DNA of 30,650 nt from Alphaproteobacteria bacterium (GTDB lineage: Bacteria > Pseudomonadota > Alphaproteobacteria > Paracaedibacterales > CAIULA01): assembly GCA_019751935.1 (NCBI GenBank), contig JAIEMR010000087.1, forward strand, positions 1 through 30,650. Direction: 5' to 3'. The translations under genes and the position numbers were made by a program. Positions 8,824 to 18,318 of the stretch are shown here, one piece after another (within the stretch, counting starts at the first letter, position 1; each line of letters begins with the position of its first letter). The notes beneath the pieces are model-generated. The model saw only the letters and a list, made by a program, of their open reading frames with translations, made no database searches and was not told the origin of the DNA.

Positions 8824-10221
8824 TTATTTACTTACTTCCTTGAACCATTTTTTTATAAAAAGCTCCTTTTCTTTTTGTTCTAAGATTTCATATTTTTCTT
8901 CTTCTTCGATGATCTCCTTCCATGGAATATTGTCTGCTGAATCTTGAGAGAGTTTAACTTCTAGCATTTTATCTTTTGGGACAAAGGCACACAAGCCTCC
9001 CAGTGAAATCAAAGCTGCTATAAACAACATCAGGCATATTCCTTGAAAGCTTGTGATGTGATCGCAAACATATGCAGTAATTAGGTAAACTATAGAATGT
9101 GATATTGCCCAGATTAAAAGAAGATACGTGTATCTTCCAAGAATAGGAAAACTCTTGTTAATAAGAGGTGTTGCAGGACTAAGTCCTTGACCAAGACATA
9201 ACACCACAACTTGAATGATAAAAATCACTAACCTACTGGTAAAGCCATTGAAACTAAAAGCTAACACCGGCATTAAGAGCAAAAGAGAAAGCAATTTAAA
9301 TTTAATAATGTTAAAGGGGTGAAACTTTAACCCTAATAATCCATAACCCACCTCAGAACACATGACGAGAAAAAGAACAAGGGTGGTTTGCGCCATAACT
9401 TTATCCAGTTCTACTCCAAGCTGACTCACAAGAACTGAGGGTAGGAAAGCGAGAGAAAAGTAAAAAGCCATGGCAGGAAAAAGATATAGGGCAAATAAAG
9501 CAGGAATGTTTCGATTTTTGAAATCAAGAGATAGATAAAGATCCAAAAATTTTCTTTTTTTCTTCTTTTTCTCTAAGGCTTTTATAAATTCTGGAGCTTC
9601 TTTTAAAGTCCTTCTGGCAATTGTTCCAAGGACTGCAACTCCAGACCCGATATAAAAAGGAATTTTCCAACCATTCTCTGGTGATAGAAATACACAAACA
9701 GCACCTACTCCACAGGCTGCGAGTCCACCGAGAGAACAAGTTGCCTCAACAAGTGCGCTGTAAAAATAAACCTTTGGTTTAGGAACTGTTTCCGTAATAA
9801 AAACATCTGCAGCAATACATTCTCCTCCCGATGCAAAACCTTGTACAAGACGCAAAGAGAGAAACACAATAGTCGATAAAATACCAAGTTCTGCATAAGA
9901 GGGAATATTAGGGATCAAGATGCAAGAAATTGACATTAAGAATGTTGTTGATATTAAGACAGGGACTCTGCCAATCATATCTCCGATGTATCCCCAGAAA
10001 ATAGCCGCTAAAGGACGAATGCAAAAAGATGAGCAAAAGGTAAAAACCGTTAAAAGAGGAATAAGAGATGAATCTGCAGGTGTGAAAATTTTTGTCAAAA
10101 TAATGGTTAAATGAACGGCCAACATTAAATCAAAAAAATCAAGAAAGTTCCCTATTAAAACAATAGCTACAGATTGTTTGATTTCTCTATTTAAAAGTGG
10201 AACGGAGAGATTTGTCTTCAT
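8824..10221 (-). CDS. MFS transporter, ProP/MHS-like
   Basis: A 465-residue inner-membrane transporter with about 12 hydrophobic segments. GNFLDFFDL (24-32) and RPLAAIFWGYIGDMIGR (69-85) match the first helix and the cytoplasmic GDxxGR loop of the metabolite:H+ symporter branch that includes the proline/betaine carrier ProP. LRLVQGFASGGE (about 127-138) is the matching helix-4 motif. The substrate cannot be told from sequence. The C-terminal tail (about 435-465) is strongly charged (EEEEKYEILEQKEKELF) and may form a short helix or coiled coil, as ProP has. It follows nuoM at the position where nuoN often lies. The 152 bases between hold a 6-bp hairpin (10236-10252) close to its start. Confidence 0.85.
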   Translation of the reverse strand: MKTNLSVPLLNREIKQSVAIVLIGNFLDFFDLMLAVHLTIILTKIFTPADSSLIPLLTVFTFCSSFCIRPLAAIFWGYIGDMIGRVPVLISTTFLMSISCILIPNIPSYAELGILSTIVFLSLRLVQGFASGGECIAADVFITETVPKPKVYFYSALVEATCSLGGLAACGVGAVCVFLSPENGWKIPFYIGSGVAVLGTIARRTLKEAPEFIKALEKKKKKRKFLDLYLSLDFKNRNIPALFALYLFPAMAFYFSLAFLPSVLVSQLGVELDKVMAQTTLVLFLVMCSEVGYGLLGLKFHPFNIIKFKLLSLLLLMPVLAFSFNGFTSRLVIFIIQVVVLCLGQGLSPATPLINKSFPILGRYTYLLLIWAISHSIVYLITAYVCDHITSFQGICLMLFIAALISLGGLCAFVPKDKMLEVKLSQDSADNIPWKEIIEEEEKYEILEQKEKELFIKKWFKEVSK

Positions 10222-10373
10222 TCGTATTCCAAACTCTTAGATTGTTTCTAAGCTAGATATGCAAGAATTCTGCCATCAATTCAGTGGCAAATCGTGATAA
10301 ACAGTAGATTCCTTTTTATCCAGTGATCAAGGAGAAAAGAGACGATTATTCCTATGCTTTATGAATGCAGGTT

Positions 10374-11867
10374 CTAAAAGTTTTGGTTTGTTCCATTTTT
10401 GGTTTCATAAACCTCAATGACGTGCCGCATGGATCTGTTGATAATGTTTGTCACATGTTTGGGGTAAATGCCCAAGAACAAGATTAAAATAACTAAAGAG
10501 CTAAGAATCAATCTTTCCCCATGGTGAAGATCTTGAATACCCTTCATTTCTGCAAGACTTGGGATCAATTTGCCAAAACATATGCGGCGATAAAGCCAAA
10601 GAGAATAAGCAGCTCCCAAAATCATTCCCAAAACGGTCAAGAACGCAAAACCTAAATTAGACTGAAAGACCCCCAAAAGAACAAAGAACTCACCAACAAA
10701 TCCGCTGGTGCCTGGTAGGGCAATTGATGCAAAGATAAAGAACATAAAAAAGGCACTAAAAACTGGCATTATTTTAACAAGTCCACCATAGCTTGCAATA
10801 TCACGGGTGTGAAAACGCTCGTAAAGCATCCCAACGCAGAGAAAAAGTGCGCCTGAAATTAAGCCATGGCTTATCATTTGAACAACTGCGCCTGTCATTC
10901 CAACTAAATTAAGGGTAAATAACCCAAGCGTGACAAACCCCATATGGGCAACTGAAGAATAAGCGATAAGCTTTTTAATGTCAGTTTGAACCAAAGCTAC
11001 TAGAGAGGTGTAAATGATGGCAATAACGCTTAAGGTGAAAACGTAAGGCGCAAAGAATTGAGAGGCTTCAGGAAGCAATGGGATAGAAAAACGCAAAAAC
11101 CCATATCCACCCATTTTTAAAAGAACAGCAGCTAATAAGACAGAGCCAGCTGTCGGAGCCTCGACGTGTGCATCAGGTAGCCATGTATGGAAAGGCCACA
11201 TCGGAATTTTTACAGCCATTCCCGCAAAGAAAGAAATCCATAGCCACTTTTGTAAATAAGGATTCAGGGAAAGGTGAGTCATGGCTGTGATGTCTGTGGT
11301 TCCTGCTTCATTATAAAGTTTGATGATGGCAATCAACATAAAGACAGAACCTAATAAGGTATAAAGAAAAAACTTAAAGCAAGCATAAGTTCTCCTTTCT
11401 CCTCCCCAGATTCCAATAATTAAGAAGAGAGGTATTAAAACGCCTTCAAAGAATATATAGAAAAGCAAAACATCCAATGCACAAAACACCCCAATCATGA
11501 GGGTTTCAAGGAGCAAAAACGCCATCATGTATTCTCTGACACGTTTTTGAATGCTGTTCCAGCTGACCAGAATGCAAAAAGGAGTTAAAAATGTGGAAAG
11601 CAGAATAAAAAAGAGAGAAATTCCATCAATTCCGAGATGATAATGAATATTGTAAGCTTCGATCCAAATATGTTTCTCAACAAATTGATACTCAGAGTTA
11701 TATGAATCAAATTGAAATAGAAGTACCAAGCTCATTAAAAAGGTAAGGCTTGAAATCCATAAAGCAACAGCTTTCGCATTTCTGGTGTCCTCTTCTTTTA
11801 TAAGGCTAATAAAAAAGATTCCAGAAACGGGCAGAAAAATGATTAAGCTTAATAACGGAAGGCTCAT
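10374..11867 (-). CDS. nuoM: NADH-quinone oxidoreductase subunit M (NuoM)
   Basis: One of the antiporter-like membrane subunits of respiratory complex I, which pumps protons when NADH reduces quinone. The 497 residues are the usual length. The conserved glutamate of helix 5 (E141 in YIFFEGVLIPLF) and the lysine of helix 7 (K220 in GMAVKIPMWPFHTWLPDAHVEAPT) are present. SYGGL and LPGTSGFVGEF mark the C-terminal half. The start overlaps the nuoL stop by 4 bases (ATGA). It is the last nuo gene of this block; no nuoN follows. Confidence 0.97.
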   Translation of the reverse strand: MSLPLLSLIIFLPVSGIFFISLIKEEDTRNAKAVALWISSLTFLMSLVLLFQFDSYNSEYQFVEKHIWIEAYNIHYHLGIDGISLFFILLSTFLTPFCILVSWNSIQKRVREYMMAFLLLETLMIGVFCALDVLLFYIFFEGVLIPLFLIIGIWGGERRTYACFKFFLYTLLGSVFMLIAIIKLYNEAGTTDITAMTHLSLNPYLQKWLWISFFAGMAVKIPMWPFHTWLPDAHVEAPTAGSVLLAAVLLKMGGYGFLRFSIPLLPEASQFFAPYVFTLSVIAIIYTSLVALVQTDIKKLIAYSSVAHMGFVTLGLFTLNLVGMTGAVVQMISHGLISGALFLCVGMLYERFHTRDIASYGGLVKIMPVFSAFFMFFIFASIALPGTSGFVGEFFVLLGVFQSNLGFAFLTVLGMILGAAYSLWLYRRICFGKLIPSLAEMKGIQDLHHGERLILSSLVILILFLGIYPKHVTNIINRSMRHVIEVYETKNGTNQNF

Positions 11868-13813
11868 ATATGCCCTCTTAAAGTATTAATGAATGTGGAA
11901 AGTTCTGTTTTATAAAGCATGAAAAAGAAAAATGTGATTATAAAAATGACCCCAAAAAGCATTACAAACGCATAATGATAAGTATATCCGCTTTGAATTG
12001 AGCTATTTCCTCTAGAAAGGAAAAGCGCGGCCTTACTTAACCCTTCTGGGCCTAAGCCGTCGATTGTTTTTCGGTCTCCCTGCCTCCAGAAAACGCTTCC
12101 GATAATCAATATTGGCTTTACCCAAAGCCATTGATAAATTTCATCAATGTACCATTTATTATAAAAGAATTTATAAAAAGGGCCGTGACCTAGTTTTTCA
12201 GGAATAAGAGGAAAAGATTTATAAAGAAGGGTTGCTAAAGTAATTCCCAATACACCCGCTAATGCAGGGGCATATTCAGCCCATATAGGTAAATGTGAAT
12301 GTGTAACTGTCTGAGTTACAATGGCGTGTCCCCAATGAAACCCCCATGAGCCATCAATGAACCATTTCCATCCCAGCCACCCACTGCAAATTGCGCCAAA
12401 AGCTAAACAATATAAGGGGAATAACATACTCATTGGAGATTCATGAATATGAGCCATAACTTGTTCATCAGCACGGGGTTTTCCGTGGAAAGCAACAATC
12501 AATAGGCGCCAAGAATAAAATGCAGTTAATAATGCAGCAATTAAGCTGACTGCTAAAGCAACTTGATGACCAGATAAAAAGACGGAAGAAATAATCAAAT
12601 CTTTAGAATAATAGCCAGAAAAGAAGGGGATTCCAGCAAGAGCTAAACTTCCAATCCACATCATAGTATAAGTGGCTGGAATGAATTTATATATTCCCCC
12701 CATTTTTTGAATGTTTTGCTCATCTGACATGGCGTGGATAAGGGATCCTGCGCCTAAAAAGAGAAGAGCCTTAAAAAAGGCATGTGTTACAAGGTGGAAG
12801 ATTGCGGCCACATAGGCCGAACATCCACAGGCTAGAACCATGTATCCTAATTGACTACAGGTCGAATAAGCAATAACACGTTTAATGTCATTTTGAGTGA
12901 GGGCGACGGTAGCTGCAAATATAGCGGTGAGAGCACCAACTATGACCATCATTTCTCTTGCGAGAGGGGCGTACTCATAAAGAGGAGAAAATCGCACAAT
13001 TAAGAACACTCCAGCCGTGACCATCGTTGCGGCATGAATAAGGGCTGATACGGGCGTTGGACCTTCCATAGCATCAGGAAGCCAAGTATGAAGCCCAAAT
13101 TGAGCTGATTTCCCCATGGCTCCTATGAAAAGGAGAACACCTATTAAAGTAAGCACATGAACAGAATACCCGTAAAATTCTATATAGGTTGCTGATTTTC
13201 GCGCCAGATTTGTGACAATAACAGAAAAATCTAAGGATTCAAAACACCAAAAGAGAGCACAAATACCAAGGATAAGGCCTGCATCTCCAATACGATTGAC
13301 AACAAAAGCCTTAAAGGCCGCATTATTCGCCTTTGGTTTTTCATACCAAAAGCCAATCAAAAGATAAGAAGACAGCCCAACGCCTTCCCATCCAACAAAT
13401 AACTGAGCTATGTTGGGGGCTGATACCAAAAGTAGCATCATAAAGGTAAACAAGCTAAGGTAAGCCATAAAACGGCCAATTCCTTCATCATGCTTCATGT
13501 AACCAATTGAATAAATATGAACAAGAAGAGAGATAAATGTCACAACTGCGCACATGACAAGGCTTAAAGAGTCAAATAAAACTCCCCAGTTCACTCTTAA
13601 ACTGTCAACTTTAAGCCATCTGAAGAAATCAATTTGAAAATAAAAATCTGGCCAAAGGTTGATCCAAAGAAGAATCACAGCAATAAAAGAGACAAAAACC
13701 CCAAGACAAGTAACGCTTTGAGCAAAGCGTGGATGTCCTCTGGCGCACAAAGCAATCAAAGCGCTTGCTAATGGAGAAAAGACAATTAAAAGAGAAAGAA
13801 GAAAATTACTCAA
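11864..13813 (-). CDS. nuoL: NADH-quinone oxidoreductase subunit L (NuoL)
   Basis: The distal antiporter-like membrane subunit of complex I, with the long lateral helix at its C-terminus. The 649 residues are normal. The key residues are visible: E143 in LFVGWEGVGLSSYLLIGFW and K235 in GAMGKSAQFGLHTWLPDAM, followed by EGPTPVSALIHAATMV. The C-terminal region after residue 500 carries the WYIDEIYQ segment and a final transmembrane anchor. It starts 9 bases after nuoK and overlaps nuoM by 4 bases, so nuoJKLM form one tight transcription unit. Confidence 0.98.
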   Translation of the reverse strand: MSNFLLSLLIVFSPLASALIALCARGHPRFAQSVTCLGVFVSFIAVILLWINLWPDFYFQIDFFRWLKVDSLRVNWGVLFDSLSLVMCAVVTFISLLVHIYSIGYMKHDEGIGRFMAYLSLFTFMMLLLVSAPNIAQLFVGWEGVGLSSYLLIGFWYEKPKANNAAFKAFVVNRIGDAGLILGICALFWCFESLDFSVIVTNLARKSATYIEFYGYSVHVLTLIGVLLFIGAMGKSAQFGLHTWLPDAMEGPTPVSALIHAATMVTAGVFLIVRFSPLYEYAPLAREMMVIVGALTAIFAATVALTQNDIKRVIAYSTCSQLGYMVLACGCSAYVAAIFHLVTHAFFKALLFLGAGSLIHAMSDEQNIQKMGGIYKFIPATYTMMWIGSLALAGIPFFSGYYSKDLIISSVFLSGHQVALAVSLIAALLTAFYSWRLLIVAFHGKPRADEQVMAHIHESPMSMLFPLYCLAFGAICSGWLGWKWFIDGSWGFHWGHAIVTQTVTHSHLPIWAEYAPALAGVLGITLATLLYKSFPLIPEKLGHGPFYKFFYNKWYIDEIYQWLWVKPILIIGSVFWRQGDRKTIDGLGPEGLSKAALFLSRGNSSIQSGYTYHYAFVMLFGVIFIITFFFFMLYKTELSTFINTLRGHI

Positions 13814-13822
13814 GTTTTTCTC

Positions 13823-14131
13823 TTATCCTTTCATTTGATCGGCATCGTCAATGGAAATCGTTTGACGATTACGAAAATAAACGACGAGAATGGCAAGTCC
13901 AATGGCAGCTTCAGCTGCTGCAACTGTTAAAATAAACAAAGAGAATATCTGACCATTCAGATCTCCTAAGTCAGCTGAAAAAGCAACAAAATTGATGTTA
14001 ACCGCTAAAAGGATCAGTTCAATTGACATCAAAATGTTAATGACATGACGGCGATTTAAAAAGATACCCAAGGTTCCAAGGCAAAATAGCAAGGATGATA
14101 AAATAAGATAGTGTGAAGCTCCAATAAACAT
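13823..14131 (-). CDS. nuoK: NADH-quinone oxidoreductase subunit K (NuoK)
   Basis: A small complex I membrane subunit of 102 residues with three membrane helices. It carries the two membrane glutamates needed for proton transfer: E38 in INILMSIELILLAVN and E74 in TVAAAEAAIGLA. The gene abuts nuoJ with no spacer and precedes nuoL by 9 bases, as in other alphaproteobacteria. Confidence 0.97.
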   Translation of the reverse strand: MFIGASHYLILSSLLFCLGTLGIFLNRRHVINILMSIELILLAVNINFVAFSADLGDLNGQIFSLFILTVAAAEAAIGLAILVVYFRNRQTISIDDADQMKG

Positions 14132-14752
14132 CTATTTTTCAAGTCCTTTATGAAATTCAATCTTTACAAGTTTTAAGCCATTTTCTTTGCTTCGCTTTAA
14201 CTGCTTAGATATATCTTGTTTTTTTGTTTGTTGTTTTTTATAAGGATGAAGCGTTAGTACAATGGCTCCAATCATAGCAACAAGAAGGGTTAAGCCCGCC
14301 ATTTGAAATACATAGAAATAATGAGTATAAAGCAATTCTCCAAGAGCATGAGTATTAGAAGTTTTCAAAGGGGATGAGAAAGCAGTGAGATCATTTATTT
14401 TTGTTGAATGCCACCATTGATGAGCTGTGAATCCTAGCTCAATCGCAAAAACAAAGGCAAGAAGCCCAGTTGCCTTTATATAAGGTGATAAAGGTTTTTC
14501 CTCGTTATTTTCTTTTGAAATATCAAGCATCATAACAACGAATAAGAAAAGAACAGCAACGGCTCCTACATAAACAATCACCAAAATTAAGGCCAGAAAT
14601 TCAGCGCCAGTCAATAAAAACAGTCCTGCGGCGTTGAAAAAGGCCACAATAAGGCACAAAACGCAATAGAGTGGATTTCTTATAAAAACCACCCCGCTTG
14701 CTGATAAAAGCAATGCGGTCGCGAACATGTAAAAAAGTAAAGAAGGTACCAT
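14132..14752 (-). CDS. nuoJ: NADH-quinone oxidoreductase subunit J (NuoJ)
   Basis: A complex I membrane subunit of 206 residues with five membrane helices. NPLYCVLCLIVAFFNAAGLFLL and LALILVIVYVGAVAVLFLFVVMML (about 50-76) are the family's helix 1-3 signatures, including the conserved YVGA bend. The C-terminal tail is long and basic compared with E. coli NuoJ. This gene starts the nuoJKLM block, detached from nuoI by about 7.3 kb. Its start is divergent from the plus-strand genes at 14777 onward. Confidence 0.96.
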   Translation of the reverse strand: MVPSLLFYMFATALLLSASGVVFIRNPLYCVLCLIVAFFNAAGLFLLTGAEFLALILVIVYVGAVAVLFLFVVMMLDISKENNEEKPLSPYIKATGLLAFVFAIELGFTAHQWWHSTKINDLTAFSSPLKTSNTHALGELLYTHYFYVFQMAGLTLLVAMIGAIVLTLHPYKKQQTKKQDISKQLKRSKENGLKLVKIEFHKGLEK

Positions 14753-14770
14753 CTCTAGTGCCTGGATGAA

Positions 14771-14799
14771 TATAAAATGGATAAAAAGCCTTATGTCAG
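14771..14799 (-). promoter_or_regulatory. candidate nuoJ promoter
   Basis: On the minus strand CTGACA (14799-14794) and TTTATA (14776-14771) are 17 bases apart, placing a start site near 14764, a dozen bases before the nuoJ ATG. The detached nuoJKLM block needs its own promoter because the genes upstream run the other way. The match is moderate, and it overlaps a plus-strand small ORF. Confidence 0.35.
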
Positions 14800-14923
14800 T
14801 ATGCCCGATTATAAGGCCTATGTCAGTAACGAAGAGTCTGCTTTTATGAAATTATGTTTAGACGTTCAGGCAAAAATGCTCTATTTTACACAAATTAAAG
14901 ATCTTGGAGGGAATACCAGTTGA
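14777..14923 (+). CDS. 48-residue small ORF coupled to the next gene
   Basis: An ATG-started 48-residue ORF (MDKKPYVSMPDYKAYVSNEE..., ending KDLGGNTS) that is not a shadow of another gene. Its TGA (14921-14923) overlaps the TTG start of the following membrane-anchored protein (TTGA, 14920-14923), and that gene's ribosome binding site lies inside it. This is a classic layout for translational coupling. It has no membrane segment. Residues 4-8 and 13-17 repeat a K-P/A-YVS unit. I recognise no family. It could be a real small protein or only a leader that drives the next gene. Confidence 0.45.
   Translation: MDKKPYVSMPDYKAYVSNEESAFMKLCLDVQAKMLYFTQIKDLGGNTS
14786..14828. repeat. two 16-base direct repeats, 27 bases apart
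   Basis: Positions 14786-14801 and 14813-14828 share 14 of 16 bases, with TATGTCAGTA exact. The 27-base period keeps the reading frame of the 48-residue ORF (KPYVS / KAYVS). The first copy overlaps the candidate nuoJ -35 box, so the pair could also be a regulator site between divergent genes. Confidence 0.5.
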
Positions 14924-16065
14924 GGCGCTACATCGATACATTCCTAAATCATTTTAATCCTCGTTATCGACTTTTTTTGTTATGTGCAATAGCGCTGGCT
15001 CTTTTTGTTAGCTTGATGAATAGCTTTGCTCTTAAAAAGGATGACGCTCCCTTTATTAAAATTGTTTATCGTGAACCTGCAAATATTTTTAACCTTATGG
15101 ATAATGTCAGTCTATGGTACAAGGATTTTTGCAAAAAGGAGTACAACACATATTGGAAGGAAAAAATTGGTCTAACGCAAAAAGACCAAGATATTTTTAG
15201 AAAATATAAAAAACTCCGTCAGAAATATTATGGACATGATGCAAAAAAATCAAAAGATTCAGAGGTATTATTTACGAGCATTGAGGGCTTAGGGAGTGAT
15301 CATATAGGGCAAGTTTTCTATGGGGCCGAAACTATGGAAGAAGCGTACTCTAAGCTTTCTAATTTTATGACAGAAAACGAAATCAAATTTCTTCGGGAGT
15401 TTTATGCTCATTTTGAAAAAAGATATGCCTCTATCTTAGAGGAAAGTAAAAAACTAGTTGTGCCAATAAAAGCTTTCACATCACATCTTAATGATAAAAA
15501 ACTTGATGAATATCTTAGAAAAATAACGCATTTTTTTAATGCCTCTTTGGGAAAACAGTATACTGTTCTCTACACTTGGTTCCCCTTAAAAGATGAGAGC
15601 TCTGCTTTTCCAGAGGGTGAATTTGTAGTGATGCAGTGCGCTCCAGATATATCTGTTGATAGGATGCCTGGGCCGGATATTGTGCTTTATTCACTTATTC
15701 ATAACATTTTAGCTCATCAATCCTTGGAGCAAAAGCAACATCTATCAGAAGTATTTTTAAAGAAATTTAAAGGTCTTGGCAAAATTGAGCGCTTAAAAAT
15801 TATGCAAGAACCGTTGGCGGTTGTTTTTGGTCAGATTTTATATTTAAAGAAGTTTAATCCGGTGCTTTATCAAAATCAAAAATATTACATGAATTGGTAT
15901 AATCATGTGTGGGTTAATGTGCTTGCAAAGCTTTTGGCTCCTTTACTAGAAGAAGCTTATGATAAAGGTGAGATTATCAGTTCCACTTTAGTTGAGACAA
16001 TGTCTGATATAGCAGAAGAGCTTTACAAGATTTCAGTGAATCCCAATCAAAGGGTAGTTTCTTAA
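14920..16065 (+). CDS. membrane-anchored protein of unknown function
   Basis: A 381-residue protein starting with TTG, supported by TTGGAGGG (14904-14911) 8 bases upstream. One hydrophobic segment (about 17-37) after a basic N-terminus suggests an uncleaved anchor with the rest in the periplasm. The body is helical and rich in Lys, Tyr and Phe. A stretch at about residues 255-275 (LYSLIHNILAHQSLEQKQH) has several histidines but no HExxH, so I do not call it a protease. No family recognised. It is coupled to the 48-residue ORF before it and lies 30 bases before another exported orphan. Together they form a plus-strand insert inside the nuo cluster. Confidence 0.72.
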   Translation: MRRYIDTFLNHFNPRYRLFLLCAIALALFVSLMNSFALKKDDAPFIKIVYREPANIFNLMDNVSLWYKDFCKKEYNTYWKEKIGLTQKDQDIFRKYKKLRQKYYGHDAKKSKDSEVLFTSIEGLGSDHIGQVFYGAETMEEAYSKLSNFMTENEIKFLREFYAHFEKRYASILEESKKLVVPIKAFTSHLNDKKLDEYLRKITHFFNASLGKQYTVLYTWFPLKDESSAFPEGEFVVMQCAPDISVDRMPGPDIVLYSLIHNILAHQSLEQKQHLSEVFLKKFKGLGKIERLKIMQEPLAVVFGQILYLKKFNPVLYQNQKYYMNWYNHVWVNVLAKLLAPLLEEAYDKGEIISSTLVETMSDIAEELYKISVNPNQRVVS

Positions 16066-16095
16066 TAATAATTCTATCGACAAAGAAAAACTAAA

Positions 16096-16899
16096 ATGCG
16101 CTTTTTATTTCTTTTAATTTTATTAATAAGTTCAGCATGGTGCATGGATGATGGTGGGGAAGTGCCTTTGGCGGCGCCAAGGCATATAGCAGATAGAAAA
16201 TTTCCTAGAGGCTCTTTAAAGCCGCCATTCAATCTCACATGGGATGCTTCTAAGTTAACTGATATTGGTATTTCGGTGGATAGTGATTTAAAGCGCACAT
16301 TAATTGAATGCTATGTAAGGAGAAGGTGGAGTGTACGTCCTCCTCGTCCTGAAATTCTAACTACTGTAAGGCAATCAGCCTTTAAAAAAACAAAAAGAGA
16401 AGAGGTTCAGTCGGCTCAAGATAGCGAAGAGAAAACAGATTCAGAATGTACGAGTACAAGCGCGGAAGGTAGTCTAATTATGCCTGCGCCTGATCACGAG
16501 GCAATAAAGACCGGTATGTCATTTCTGCTGCCGTCTCTTAAAGAAAAGTCTTACGCTAGCCGGGTGGAGCTTGCCTTTTGTTTAAAAGCAATATGCGATG
16601 AGGATAAAGCAAATCACCCCGAAGAAAGAGGGGTCTGCTTAAGGTTGTCAAAAACTTTTGATAAATTAGCCAGCCAGTTAAGCAAACGACAAGCAGAGGG
16701 GCAACAAGTTTATCTTAGGAACGTAGCAAGGCTATATCTTCAACAACAGATAAGAAAATCAAAAGAATATCCATCTGAACAAGAACACCAAGGACGCTTA
16801 ACTGCAATAGTTGACGGTCATATTAAAAGACTAGCCGCGGATTTGGTTTTTTCTAATAAAGAGACATATCTGACAGCTCTTGTGGGAGAGAATCTTTAG
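16096..16899 (+). CDS. small exported protein of unknown function
   Basis: A 267-residue protein with a short signal peptide (residues 1-16, cleavage near SSAWC|MDDGG; the Cys is not in a good lipobox). The mature part has a basic/proline region (RRRWSVRPPRPE, about 75-86), an acidic Ser/Thr-rich linker (about 105-125) and a helical C-terminal half with many Lys, Arg and Gln. I recognise no domain. It follows the membrane-anchored orphan by 30 bases and is convergent with the exported methyltransferase, leaving 44 bases between the stops and no clear terminator. Confidence 0.68.
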   Translation: MRFLFLLILLISSAWCMDDGGEVPLAAPRHIADRKFPRGSLKPPFNLTWDASKLTDIGISVDSDLKRTLIECYVRRRWSVRPPRPEILTTVRQSAFKKTKREEVQSAQDSEEKTDSECTSTSAEGSLIMPAPDHEAIKTGMSFLLPSLKEKSYASRVELAFCLKAICDEDKANHPEERGVCLRLSKTFDKLASQLSKRQAEGQQVYLRNVARLYLQQQIRKSKEYPSEQEHQGRLTAIVDGHIKRLAADLVFSNKETYLTALVGENL

Positions 16900-16943
16900 C
16901 ACAGAAATGGGTGAAGATCTGTAACCTCAAATGAAAAATTTAG

Positions 16944-18208
<1,265 letters not shown>

Positions 18209-18318
18209 CGATGTGATTTTAAAAAATACCTTTCTTTCTACCTTTTTACGCCAACTATTTCAATTTATATTTTAAAAATTTATTTTGAAATATAATTTTG
18301 TTAAAATTTCTGGAAAAT

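Noticed and set aside
15670..15740. Possible zinc protease motif (LIHNILAHQ) in the 381-residue orphan
   Set aside because: There is no HExxH; the histidines are five apart and no glutamate follows the first. The resemblance is too weak to call a peptidase.
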